64,000 nucleotides of DNA from Pseudomonas sp. B21-048 (GTDB taxonomy: Bacteria > Pseudomonadota > Gammaproteobacteria > Pseudomonadales > Pseudomonadaceae), in contig NZ_CP087168.1 in NCBI RefSeq assembly GCF_024748615.1, positions 2,170,001 through 2,234,000 on the forward strand, read 5' to 3'. Below are positions 25,505 to 34,115 of this stretch, piece by piece. The position numbers were made by a program, and so were the translations under genes. The notes below the pieces were generated by a model, which had not been told where the DNA came from, ran no database searches, and saw only the letters and a list, made by a program, of their open reading frames with translations. Numbering within the stretch: the stretch's first letter is position 1; each line of letters opens with the position of its first letter.

Positions 25505-26853
25505 GGCCGTGGCGCCTCGGGAGCGATGTGCCGAAGGCCGATGCCGCTGTAGTGCAAACCGGCCGCCGCCACCTGTTCCGGGTTGTAAAGATTGCGCCCG
25601 TCGACGATCACCCGCGCACGCAGTTTGCTCGCCAACAGGTCGAAATCGACCACACGGAAATTTTTCCACTCGGTGCAGATCACCAGCGCGTCGGCATCTT
25701 CCAGGGTGTCGTCGCGGGTAGCGCACAGGTGCAGGTCATTGCGGTAGCCGTAAATGCGCCGGCACTCGGACATGGCTTCCGGATCGTAAGCCTGCACGCT
25801 CGCACCCTCGGCCCACAGCGCCTCCATCAGATAACGGCTGGGGGCTTCGCGCATGTCATCGGTATTGGGCTTGAAAGCCAGGCCCCAAATCGCGATGGAT
25901 TTGCCGATCAGGCCATCGGGAAATAGCGTCTGCAGTTTGCTGAACAGAATGTGCCGCTGGCTGTCGTTCACTTCGGTGACGCTGCGCAGCAGACGCAATG
26001 GCATGCCGTGGTGTTCGGCGGTGTGCAGCAGGGCACGCAAGTCCTTGGGGAAACAAGAGCCGCCGAAGCCGCAGCCGGGGTAGATGAAGTGGTAACCGAT
26101 GCGCGGGTCCGAGCCGATGCCTTTGCGCACCGCTTCGATATCGGCCCCCAGCAACTCGGTGAGGTTGGCCAGCTCGTTCATGAAACTGATGCGTGTGGCG
26201 AGCATTGCGTTGGCCGCGTACTTGGTCAGCTCGGCGCTGCGGTTGTCCATGAACATGAGCTTTTCGCGGTTGCGGCAGAACGGTGCGTAGAGTTCGCTCA
26301 ATTGGTTGCGCGCTTCATCGTCGTTGGTGCCGACAATGATCCTGTCCGGGCGCATGCAATCGGCCAGGGCGCTGCCTTCCTTGAGAAACTCCGGGTTGGA
26401 CACCACCCGCACGTTCAACGCTTCTTTGCCACGGCGTTGCAGTTCTTCATTGGCGGCGCTTGCCACCTGGTCCGCGGTGCCCACCGGCACGGTGGATTTG
26501 ATGATCAGGGTGCGATCGGCCTCCATGAAACTGGCGATCTGCCGAGCAACATTCAGCACATGGCTGAGGTCGGCGGAACCGTCTTCATCGGCGGGCGTAC
26601 CCACCGCAATGAAAATCAGCTCGGCGTGTTCGACCGCGTCACTGGCCTGGGTGGAGAAGAGCAGGCGACCGGCCTTGATGTTGTCTTCGAGTGTGCTGGA
26701 AAGTCCCGGTTCACTGATCGGGGGCACGGCGTGTTGCAGTTGCTTGATTTTGTTGAGATCAACATCCACGCACAGGACACGATGCCCGACATCGGCTAAT
26801 GCCGCAGCTTGTATCAGGCCTACATAGCCCGTACCAAATACGCTCACGTCCAT
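25501..26853 (-). CDS. UDP-glucose 6-dehydrogenase, first gene of exopolysaccharide operon
   Basis: 450 residues. The NAD-binding G-T-G-Y-V-G-L motif is at 7-13; IKSTVPVGTAD and VSNPEFLKEGSA follow; the catalytic cysteine is C267 in GFGGSCFPKDLRAL; the C-terminal UDP-binding domain has WGLAFKPNTDDMREAPS. Oxidises UDP-glucose to UDP-glucuronate (a GDP-mannose dehydrogenase is excluded mainly by the neighbouring UDP-GlcA epimerase and the FKPNTDDMR form). It is the promoter-proximal gene of a 17-gene minus-strand run; the intergenic region to the divergent gene is 368 bp. Confidence 0.9.
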   Translation of the reverse strand: MDVSVFGTGYVGLIQAAALADVGHRVLCVDVDLNKIKQLQHAVPPISEPGLSSTLEDNIKAGRLLFSTQASDAVEHAELIFIAVGTPADEDGSADLSHVLNVARQIASFMEADRTLIIKSTVPVGTADQVASAANEELQRRGKEALNVRVVSNPEFLKEGSALADCMRPDRIIVGTNDDEARNQLSELYAPFCRNREKLMFMDNRSAELTKYAANAMLATRISFMNELANLTELLGADIEAVRKGIGSDPRIGYHFIYPGCGFGGSCFPKDLRALLHTAEHHGMPLRLLRSVTEVNDSQRHILFSKLQTLFPDGLIGKSIAIWGLAFKPNTDDMREAPSRYLMEALWAEGASVQAYDPEAMSECRRIYGYRNDLHLCATRDDTLEDADALVICTEWKNFRVVDFDLLASKLRARVIVDGRNLYNPEQVAAAGLHYSGIGLRHIAPEAPRP

Positions 26854-27221
26854 ACTGGCGTGCCTCGTAAAACGGTGGATGTAACTGGGATGAGACTGTC
26901 AAAAGGGGTATAGCCCAGCCGGGGGAAAGCGTGTCAGCAAAATGACGGGTTGCTCGGGCAGAAAACCCTGATTTCACGGGCTATTGGATATCAAGTGCTT
27001 GCCACTGCTGGATTTACCGTGATTTTGAGGGTTTGCGGAGGATCAGAACAAAACGATAAACGGTCGAAAGGCTTGTAATACAAGGGTTACAGGCACTTTG
27101 GTGTGTCAGATTTGAGGCAACATATTTTTGACGCTTTTGGCAGAAACCCGGCATTTCTTGCGCTTCGGTGGCTCGGTGCTAGTGTCAGAAAATGGCCGAT
27201 CAGGGAGGTGCTGTAATCACC
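26854..27221. promoter_or_regulatory. Divergent intergenic region upstream of exopolysaccharide operon
   Basis: This 368-bp gap separates the exopolysaccharide operon (minus) from the sulfatase-like gene (plus) and must hold both promoters. A 13-bp dyad, CTTGTA-A-TACAAG, lies at 27072-27084 and could be an operator. GGGAGGTG at 27203-27210 is the ribosome site of the divergent gene. I saw no convincing sigma-54 (GG-N10-GC) or sigma-E type sequence and do not assign -35/-10 elements. Confidence 0.4.
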
Positions 27222-28919
27222 ATGATCCGATACCTCAAGGAACTGTTGCTCGTTCTGTATTTACTCAAAAACTACGACGACTATTTCGATCGCCTCACGA
27301 CGCTGGGCATCGGTTTCCCGATGCTGCTGTATGGCGGGATGTTCGTGGTGCTGACAGTGGCGCTGTTCATGACCGCGTGTATCCGTCAGACACTGCTCCG
27401 TCATCTGCTCGCATTGGTGATGTTCGGCTCGGCGGTGTTTTTTGATGCCTACACACAAGTGACCGCCGGGTACCTGACTTACAGCAGTTTCGTGTCGCTG
27501 GTGTACTCCGGCGGATTCATTCAGGAGGCGGCTTACCAGTACCGCGACGCGATCATCAGCGCGATGATCAGTGGTGTGTTGCTGCTGTTCGGTATCGGGC
27601 TCAAGCCGCGTCGACGGGCGCCATTACCGGGTGCGCTGTTGATGGTGGCACCGGTGCTCGGGGTGTTACTGCTCAGCGTAGTACTATTCGTGCGGGCCGG
27701 TGAGGGCGCCCGTGGCTTGCCGATCATGTACACCCCGTTAGCCTATTTGAATCTGTTTACCTATGAAGCGCTGCACAACACTGTCGGCCCGCGTGAACCG
27801 GTGAGCCTGGCGCGCATCGATCAGCCGGTGGGGCACGACATCGTGCTGATCATCGACGAGAGCATTTCTGGCAATTATCTGGACATCAACACGCCGTTCG
27901 GTGTGCACAGCAACCTCAAGGAACCGCGCCCGGGCGTGGGCATTTTCAATTACGGCTACGCGGCATCCATCGCCAATTGCAGCGCCGACACCAATGTCAC
28001 CCTGCGCTACGGTGGCACTCGCGGCGACTACAGGCGGATCAACAGCACGCTGCCGTCGATCTGGCAGTACGCGAAAAAGGCCGGGCTGGGCACCGTTTAC
28101 ATTGATGCTCAGCGCACCGGTGGCAACTTGCAGAACCTGATGAACGCTGCCGAGAAAAACGACATCGACGAGTTCGTGCAATTCGACCAGACCAGCGTGC
28201 GCGATCGCGACATGGCCGCGGCGGCCAAACTGATCAATCTGCTCAACGACGGTAAGCCGCAGCTGGTGGTGATTAACAAAGTCGGCGCGCATTTTCCGGT
28301 GCACGATAAGTACCCGGACGCGTTTATGGCCTACCGCCCGACATTGCCCCGTGGGCAGTTTGTCGAAGTGGCGGACACCGGGACCCGCGACGGGTTTAAT
28401 GGTCAGCCAGATGATTGGGTGCGGTACCGCAATGCCTACAAAAATACTGTTTTGTGGAATGTCGGCGAGTTTTTCGCGCGGGTGTTTGCTCAGGCGGACT
28501 TGAGCCATGCGCTGCTGATCTACACCTCGGATCACGGGCAGGATCTGCATGAGCGCGGTAACCCTGGGCTCAATACGCACTGCGGTGGTGACCCAGTGGA
28601 GGAGGAGGGATTGGTGCCGTTGGTGGTGATTTCGGGCAGCGGTTTGAAGGCCCTGGACTGGCAGGCGCAGTTGCCGGCCAACAAGGATCGCTCCAGTCAC
28701 TACAACATCTTCCCGACGTTGCTGCAGGTAATGGGCTATGACCTGGCGGGAATCGAGGCGGTGTATGGCAAACCGTTGAGCGTGCCGACGATGGACGATT
28801 TCACGTTCAACTATCGGTTCAATGCACGGTTGGGGGCCATGCCAGCGTGGAAGCATATTGACCTGAACAGCATCGTGACGCCGGGGCGGGTGGTGCCGAG
28901 TGTGGCGGTGGGGCAGTGA
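27222..28919 (+). CDS. Inner-membrane sulfatase-fold protein, phosphoethanolamine-transferase-like
   Basis: 565 residues. Four or five hydrophobic helices (about 20-175) precede a periplasmic alkaline-phosphatase/sulfatase domain: HDIVLIIDESISGNYLD (metal aspartate/glutamate), NCSADTNVTLRYGG (probable nucleophile threonine), HFPVHDKY and YTSDHGQDLHERG (metal ligands). This is the topology of EptA/CptA lipid or glycan phosphoethanolamine transferases. ATG 27222 with GGGAGGTG about 11 bp upstream is preferred to ATG 27192. It diverges from the exopolysaccharide operon, so it might decorate that polymer or lipid A; this is inference. Confidence 0.78.
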   Translation: MIRYLKELLLVLYLLKNYDDYFDRLTTLGIGFPMLLYGGMFVVLTVALFMTACIRQTLLRHLLALVMFGSAVFFDAYTQVTAGYLTYSSFVSLVYSGGFIQEAAYQYRDAIISAMISGVLLLFGIGLKPRRRAPLPGALLMVAPVLGVLLLSVVLFVRAGEGARGLPIMYTPLAYLNLFTYEALHNTVGPREPVSLARIDQPVGHDIVLIIDESISGNYLDINTPFGVHSNLKEPRPGVGIFNYGYAASIANCSADTNVTLRYGGTRGDYRRINSTLPSIWQYAKKAGLGTVYIDAQRTGGNLQNLMNAAEKNDIDEFVQFDQTSVRDRDMAAAAKLINLLNDGKPQLVVINKVGAHFPVHDKYPDAFMAYRPTLPRGQFVEVADTGTRDGFNGQPDDWVRYRNAYKNTVLWNVGEFFARVFAQADLSHALLIYTSDHGQDLHERGNPGLNTHCGGDPVEEEGLVPLVVISGSGLKALDWQAQLPANKDRSSHYNIFPTLLQVMGYDLAGIEAVYGKPLSVPTMDDFTFNYRFNARLGAMPAWKHIDLNSIVTPGRVVPSVAVGQ

Positions 28920-28944
28920 AATTTTGATGGGCTGACCCGGCCTC

Positions 28945-28970
28945 ATTGCGAGCAGGCTCGCGTTAAACGA
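28945..28970. repeat. Short REP-like palindrome
   Basis: GCGAGC-AG-GCTCGC at about 28950-28963 is a 6-bp-arm palindrome with the CATTGCGAGCAGGCTCGC sequence usual in pseudomonad REP elements. It lies between the sulfatase-like and ABC transporter genes. Confidence 0.45.
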
Positions 28971-29030
28971 TAACGCGATGTCGCTGCCGTCCGCTATCCT
29001 AGGCCCACTGTCTTCAACGAGTCTCCCCTC

Positions 29031-29699
29031 ATGCTTTCGGTCCAGGGCGTCTTCAAAAGCTACGCCACTCCCCAAGGCCCATTGCCTGTGCTGCAAGGCG
29101 TCGACCTCATGTTGAAACCCGGCAGCAGCCTGGCGCTGATGGGCGAATCGGGCAGTGGCAAGAGCACCTTGCTGCACCTGATCGCCGGGCTGGACAAGGT
29201 CGATCGCGGCAGCATCCGCAGTGGCGAGCATCGGCTGGAGCAGATGAACGAAAGCCAATTGGCGAACTGGCGGCGGACCGAAATCGGTCTGGTGTTCCAG
29301 CAGTTCAACCTGATCGGCAGCTTGCGCGTTGAAGACAATCTGGCGTTTCAGGCGCGTCTGGCCGGGCGCCACGATCCACGTTGGCAGGCGCATCTGGTGC
29401 AACGTCTTGGGTTGGGAGATTTACTGCGGCGCTATCCGGAACAACTGTCCGGCGGGCAGCAGCAGCGGGTTGCGCTGGGTCGCGCCTTGGCATCGCAACC
29501 AAAATTGTTGCTGGCTGACGAACCCACCGGCAGCCTCGATGAAGCCACCAGCGATGAGGTGTTGAAATTGTTGCTGGAGCTACTCGACGACAGCCCGACG
29601 ACGTTGTTGATGGTCACCCACAGCCCACGAGTCGCCGCGCGGTTGGCGAACAAAGTGGTGCTGCACGGTGGTCGTCTGGCTGGCGCGGACGAGCACTGA
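29031..29699 (+). CDS. ABC transporter ATP-binding protein, LolD/MacB type
   Basis: 222 residues with every ABC motif intact: Walker A GESGSGKST (about 39-47), Q-loop VFQQFNL, signature LSGGQQQRVALGRAL, Walker B LLLADEP and switch histidine in MVTHS. The LIGSLRVEDN stretch after the Q-loop is typical of the LolD/FtsE/MacB branch that pairs with FtsX-like permeases. The permease begins 1 bp after the stop. It powers extraction or export of a lipophilic or envelope substrate rather than import. Confidence 0.9.
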   Translation: MLSVQGVFKSYATPQGPLPVLQGVDLMLKPGSSLALMGESGSGKSTLLHLIAGLDKVDRGSIRSGEHRLEQMNESQLANWRRTEIGLVFQQFNLIGSLRVEDNLAFQARLAGRHDPRWQAHLVQRLGLGDLLRRYPEQLSGGQQQRVALGRALASQPKLLLADEPTGSLDEATSDEVLKLLLELLDDSPTTLLMVTHSPRVAARLANKVVLHGGRLAGADEH

Positions 29700-29700
29700 G

Positions 29701-32172
29701 GTGCGGGTTTTTCGCGAGACACTACGGGCGCTGCTTAGCCATTGGCGACAGCATCCGGTGCAATTTTTCAGTGTGCTGACCGGGCTCTGGCTCGCCACCA
29801 GCTTGCTGACCGGCGTGCAAGCGCTGAACAGTCAGGCGCGAGAAAGCTACGCCCGGGCCAGTCAGCTGATCGGCGGTGAACCGCAAGCCAGCCTCAGCGC
29901 ACCCGGCGGCGGAGTGTTCTCTCAGCAATGGTTTGTCGACTTGCGTCGTGCGGGCTGGCCGGTATCGCCCGTGTTGCAAGGCCGAGTGACACTCAAAGGT
30001 CATGAAGAACAGCGCTTGCAGTTGATGGGCATTGAACCGGTGTCGTTGCCGGCCGGTTCGGCAGTGGCTGGGCGGTCGTTGCCGATCGAGCAGGTTGTCG
30101 AGTTTTTCACCCCGCCGGGCAGCACCTGGATTTCACCGCAGACTTTGCAGGCGTTGGGCTTGCACGAAGGTGAAACACCGGTAGCCCAGAGCGGCGTCAT
30201 GTTGCCGCCGCTGCGTGCCCAGGCCGACATGGCGCCCGGTGTATTGCTGGTGGACATCGGCTTCGCCCAACAGATTCTGCAATTGCCCGATCAACTGTCG
30301 CGCCTGCTGCTGCCCAAGGGTTTCACCGCAACCCTGCCTGATGCGTTAAAGGGCCAACTCCAGCTCAAAACCAGCGGCGAAGAAAACAATCTCGCGCGCC
30401 TGACCGAGAGCTTCCACCTGAACCTCGATGCCTTGGGCTTTCTGTCGTTTGTGGTCGGCCTGTTTATCGTTCACGCGGCGATCGGGTTGGCGCTGGAGCA
30501 ACGCCGAAGCTTGCTCAGAACCCTGCGCGCCTGTGGAGTCAGTGCGCGCATGTTGATTGCCTGTCTCACCGTCGAGCTGGGGGGGCTGGCGCTGATCGGT
30601 GGTATCGCCGGTGTCGTCAGCGGCTACCTGTTGGCGGGTGTGTTGCTGCCAGATGTTGCCGCCAGCCTGCGCGGCTTGTACGGCGCCGAAGTGCCGGGGC
30701 AGTTGAACCTCAGTGCGCTGTGGTGGCTCAGCGGTATCGGCCTGAGCCTGTTCGGCGCCTTGCTGGCCGGTGCCAACAGTTTGCTGCGGGCGGCGCGTTT
30801 GCCGTTGCTGGCGCTGGCCAATCCGCAAGCCTGGCATCAGGCTCACGCGCGCTGGTTGCGGCGCCAGGGATGGGTCGCGGCGATGGCTGCGGTAATCGCA
30901 TTATTGGCGTTGATCTTCGGCGACAGTCTGAACAGCGGCTTCGTGCTGATGGCCGCGTTGTTGATTGGCGCCGCACTGGCCTTGCCGGTGGTGTTGAACA
31001 GTGTGCTCAACTGGGTGCTTGGGCGCAGTCGTTCGGTGCTCGGCCAATGGTTTCTCGCCGACTGCCGCCAGCAACTGCCGGCCCTGAGCCTGGCCTTGAT
31101 GGCACTGTTGTTGGCGCTGGCGGCCAACATCGGCGCCGGCAGCATGACCGCCGGTTTCCGTCAGACGTTCAGCAACTGGCTCGAACAACGCCTGACCGCC
31201 GAGCTGTACCTCAATCCGCAAAATCCGGCCCAGGCTCGAGAACTGCACACCTGGCTCAAACAACAACCTCAAGTCACGGCGGTGCTGCCGAACTGGCAGG
31301 TGTCGATTCAGCTGCAGGGCTGGCCGACGGACATTTTTGGCGTGATCGATCACCCGACTTATCGTCAGCATTGGCCCCTGCTGGAAGCCTTGGGCGACAA
31401 CCCTTGGGAGCGACTGGCCAAGGACGACGCGCTGATGCTCAGCGAGCAACTGGCCCGCCGGTTGAAGGTGCGCTTGGGTGATCACCTGACGATCCCCACG
31501 CCGAATGGCCCATGGTCGCCACGGATCATCGGGATTTACGCTGACTACGGCAATCCGAAAGGCCACTTGCTGGTCAACATCGATCACCTGTTGCGTGGCT
31601 GGCCGCAATTGACGCCCAGCCGTTTCAACTTGCGCATCGATCCGGCATCGATCCCTGGGTTCCTGACCACACTGCAAGCCCGCTTCGCCCTGGACGACAG
31701 CCGCATCGTCGATCAGGCCCGGCTCAAGGGCTGGTCCACGCAAGTGTTCGAACGTACCTTCGCCGCCACCGCCGCGCTTAACAGCCTGACGCTGTGCGTT
31801 GCAGGCGTGGCGCTGTTCATCAGCCTGCTGACTCAAAGCCAAAGCCGCCTCGGACAACTCGCACCGCTGTGGGCGCTGGGTGTGACGCGGCGGCAATTGA
31901 TGCTGCTGAACCTGGGGCAAACCTGGTTGCTGGCGGTGTTGACGCTGGTGCTGGCGTTGCCCTTGGGCATCGCATTGGCGTGGTGCCTGGACACGGTGAT
32001 CAACGTTCAGGCCTTCGGCTGGCGCTTGCCGTTACGGGTGTTTCCATTGCAACTGTTGCAGTTGATGGGCCTAGCGTTGATTGCGACATTGCTCGCGTCA
32101 GCGTGGCCGTTGTACTCGCTGTATCGCACGCAACCGGCGGACCTGCTGAGGACGTTCGCTCATGAAGATTAA
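29701..32172 (+). CDS. FtsX-like ABC transporter permease
   Basis: About 823 residues with a duplicated MacB/FtsX layout: a first helix (FFSVLTGLWLATSLLTGVQAL), a periplasmic domain, a helix cluster around 250-390, more helices about 395-480, a second periplasmic domain (LEQRLTAELYLNPQNPAQAR onward) and a final three-helix FtsX block (LTLCVAGVALFISLL; LLAVLTLVLALPLGIALAW). GTG 29701 directly after the ATPase stop is the likely start; an ATG at 29668 would overlap the ATPase by 32 bp. With the ATPase and the AttH lipoprotein it matches the AttEFGH-type transporter operon. Confidence 0.87.
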   Translation: MRVFRETLRALLSHWRQHPVQFFSVLTGLWLATSLLTGVQALNSQARESYARASQLIGGEPQASLSAPGGGVFSQQWFVDLRRAGWPVSPVLQGRVTLKGHEEQRLQLMGIEPVSLPAGSAVAGRSLPIEQVVEFFTPPGSTWISPQTLQALGLHEGETPVAQSGVMLPPLRAQADMAPGVLLVDIGFAQQILQLPDQLSRLLLPKGFTATLPDALKGQLQLKTSGEENNLARLTESFHLNLDALGFLSFVVGLFIVHAAIGLALEQRRSLLRTLRACGVSARMLIACLTVELGGLALIGGIAGVVSGYLLAGVLLPDVAASLRGLYGAEVPGQLNLSALWWLSGIGLSLFGALLAGANSLLRAARLPLLALANPQAWHQAHARWLRRQGWVAAMAAVIALLALIFGDSLNSGFVLMAALLIGAALALPVVLNSVLNWVLGRSRSVLGQWFLADCRQQLPALSLALMALLLALAANIGAGSMTAGFRQTFSNWLEQRLTAELYLNPQNPAQARELHTWLKQQPQVTAVLPNWQVSIQLQGWPTDIFGVIDHPTYRQHWPLLEALGDNPWERLAKDDALMLSEQLARRLKVRLGDHLTIPTPNGPWSPRIIGIYADYGNPKGHLLVNIDHLLRGWPQLTPSRFNLRIDPASIPGFLTTLQARFALDDSRIVDQARLKGWSTQVFERTFAATAALNSLTLCVAGVALFISLLTQSQSRLGQLAPLWALGVTRRQLMLLNLGQTWLLAVLTLVLALPLGIALAWCLDTVINVQAFGWRLPLRVFPLQLLQLMGLALIATLLASAWPLYSLYRTQPADLLRTFAHED

Positions 32173-33235
32173 GCTCGGCGTGTTGTTACTGGCCGCGCTG
32201 CTGAGCGGATGCGACAACACGCCGGCGCCGGAAAAAGGCTTCGCCGGCCTCGGTCATCAGGCAGAGGCATTTACCCCGGTGGTACCCGGACGAGTCTTCA
32301 ATTTTCCGGCGGACCACGGCCTCCACGATGGCTTTCGCATCGAATGGTGGTACGTCACCGCAAACCTCAAGGACGATCAGGGCCGTGAGTTCGGCGCGCA
32401 ATGGACGCTCTTTCGCAGCGCCTTGAAAGCGACGCCCGAACAACCTGGCTGGAGCAATCAGACCCTCTGGCTGGGCCATGCGGCCGTGACTTCTGCCACG
32501 GCGCATCATGCCGCCGAACGCTACGCCCGGGGTGGCGTCGGCCAGGCCGGAGTGAGTCTGGCGCCGTTCAACGCATGGATCGACGACTGGCGTTTCAGCA
32601 GTCAGGCCACCGATGAAAACCCGCTGGCGGACTTGCAACTCAGCGCCCGCGACAAGGCTTTCAGCTACCAGCTTCGACTGACCTCCACACGTCCATTGGT
32701 GCTTCAGGGCGACAAAGGCTTCAGCCAGAAATCCGAACAAGGCCAGGCGTCGTACTACTACAGTCAGCCGTTTTTCCAGGCCAACGGCACGCTGGAAATC
32801 GACGGTAAAACCTACACGGTCAGCGGCCCGGCCTGGCTCGACCGCGAGTGGAGCAGCCAACCCCTGACCGCCAACCAGACCGGTTGGGACTGGTTCTCCC
32901 TGCACCTGGACAGTGGCGAACAAGTCATGCTCTACCGCATGCGGCAAAAAGACGGCGCGCCGTACCTCACCGGCACCTGGATCGATGCCCAAGGGCAGAC
33001 GCAGCTATTGCATGGCGACGACATCCGCCTCACACCGCAAGACACCGCCAACGTGGCCGGGCGTTCGATGCCCGTGCGCTGGTCGATCAAAATCCCCGCC
33101 GAGCACCTCGATATCACCATCGGCGCCCTCAATCCCAAGGCCTGGATGGACTTGCGCATTCCCTATTGGGAAGGGCCGGTGCGGCTCAGCGGCAGTCATG
33201 GCGGGCAGGGGTATCTGGAGATGACCGGGTATTGA
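32162..33235 (+). CDS. AttH-family (lipocalin-like) lipoprotein
   Basis: 357 residues with a lipoprotein signal (LGVLLLAALLSGC, lipobox L-S-G-C, C18). The mature protein has the AttH/CrtC double-lipocalin features: DHGLHDGFRIEWWYVTANL near residues 56-74, a central block with SYYYSQPFFQANG and GPAWLDREWSSQPL, and GWDWFSLHLDSGEQVMLYRM. Proteins of this family accompany FtsX-type ABC transporters and probably carry or sense a lipophilic ligand in the periplasm. It overlaps the permease by 11 bp, so the three genes form one operon. Confidence 0.85.
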   Translation: MKIKLGVLLLAALLSGCDNTPAPEKGFAGLGHQAEAFTPVVPGRVFNFPADHGLHDGFRIEWWYVTANLKDDQGREFGAQWTLFRSALKATPEQPGWSNQTLWLGHAAVTSATAHHAAERYARGGVGQAGVSLAPFNAWIDDWRFSSQATDENPLADLQLSARDKAFSYQLRLTSTRPLVLQGDKGFSQKSEQGQASYYYSQPFFQANGTLEIDGKTYTVSGPAWLDREWSSQPLTANQTGWDWFSLHLDSGEQVMLYRMRQKDGAPYLTGTWIDAQGQTQLLHGDDIRLTPQDTANVAGRSMPVRWSIKIPAEHLDITIGALNPKAWMDLRIPYWEGPVRLSGSHGGQGYLEMTGY

Positions 33236-33297
33236 CCCGGAACTCTCGGCGCCACGCCGTTTTCCTACGTAATGAAGCCCATTCACGGGAGCCCGCC

Positions 33298-33540
33298 ATG
33301 AGCGACGATCTCAAACCGCCCACCCTTGCCACCTGGCAGCGGCTGTTCGACGACAAAGCCTACTGGCAGCAATCTCCCGACGCCCATTACGCCGAACTGC
33401 TGCGCATCGCCGATGATCTGCTCGGGCAGGGCGCCATCGACCTCGATCAATGGCAGATCCTCAAAACCAAGGCCGATCAATCCCATAAAGACTCGCCCGC
33501 CGTGAACGTCGCCCACGAAGTCGACGATCCCGAAGCGTGA
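33298..33540 (+). CDS. Small acidic protein of unknown function
   Basis: 80 residues, no signal or membrane segment, rich in D/E and aromatic residues (LATWQRLFDDKAYWQQSPDA, LLRIADDLLGQGAIDLDQW). It looks like a soluble helical protein. GGGAG 7 bp before ATG 33298 supports translation. It lies 62 bp after the AttH gene on the same strand and could be the last member of that operon. No family is recognised. Confidence 0.65.
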   Translation: MSDDLKPPTLATWQRLFDDKAYWQQSPDAHYAELLRIADDLLGQGAIDLDQWQILKTKADQSHKDSPAVNVAHEVDDPEA

Positions 33541-33550
33541 GGAAAACTCC

Positions 33551-33755
33551 ATGAATCCCACACCGGCGCAAGGAAAGCGGCAAGGGCACAGACAGCGGAG
33601 AGTCCACCGCGCAAGAAACTGCGGCGCCCTCTGAGCGGGCGTCTATGCAGGCGAAAATGAAAGATCTGAACGTAGAACAGAGCGTTGTGGTGATTGATAC
33701 CGATAGGTTGAATATCACCTGCCAGCATAAGCTGAACATTATTTGTACTAATTGA
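33551..33755 (+). pseudogene. Possible frameshifted small gene
   Basis: ATG 33551 opens a frame that ends after 29 residues, but one frame over an uninterrupted stretch runs from about 33570 to TGA 33753-33755 (KESGKGTDSGESTAQETAAP, then MQAKMKDLNVEQSVVVIDTD). A single-base change near 33570 would unite them into a roughly 68-residue hydrophilic protein. ATG 33645 could still express the last 36 residues. It follows the 80-residue gene by 10 bp. Evidence is composition only; no homologue is recognised. Confidence 0.3.
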
Positions 33756-33895
33756 TGATCCGTGTGCAAATAGGGGCAGAAGAACAAGCTCGAATCAATG
33801 AGTTGTGAGAACTTTGTATCTGATTTTTTAGCAAAGATTTACGAAATATTCATGTTTATATTGAGGACATATCGGCCAAATTCTATTAAAATCCT

Positions 33896-33971
33896 TCCCG
33901 TTCGCCCGGTGTCAGGGCTCTTTACCGGTGCATGGATTGCCAGGCCATTACACTGGGCGAACACCTTTTTT
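33896..33971 (+). ncRNA. Candidate small RNA with its own promoter and terminator
   Basis: TTGAGG (33861-33866), a 17-bp spacer and TATTAA (33884-33889) make a sigma-70-like promoter predicting a start near 33896. Directly after it, 33900-33912 pairs with 33950-33962 to form a 13-bp stem containing one G-U pair around a 37-nt interior, followed within 3 nt by six T residues (33966-33971). The product would be about 75 nt. No coding frame covers it, and the region lies between convergent genes. This is a structure-based call only. Confidence 0.45.
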
Positions 33972-34000
33972 GGGCGACGATTTTAAAAGTTTTGGATATA

Positions 34001-34031
34001 AAAATGGGCGACCTTGAGGGTCGCCCATTTT
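34001..34031. terminator. Bidirectional rho-independent terminator
   Basis: AAAATGGGCGACC (34001-34013) pairs perfectly with GGTCGCCCATTTT (34019-34031) around a 5-nt loop; T runs follow on both strands. It serves the histidine kinase gene (minus) and any transcript arriving from the left. The same 32-bp sequence including the left arm recurs at 36242-36273. Confidence 0.85.
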
Positions 34032-34115
34032 ATGGGCTGGGTTAAAGCGGTGGCGCCGATACTCCAGCGGGGGAATCGAGGTTTTCCGTAATGACGTTTG
34101 TATCCTGAGTCCATT

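Noticed and set aside
26854..27200. Sigma-54 or AlgU-type promoter for the exopolysaccharide operon
   Set aside because: No sequence had the GG-N10-GC pair or a GAACTT/TCTGA pair with right spacing on the minus strand, so only the dyad is reported.
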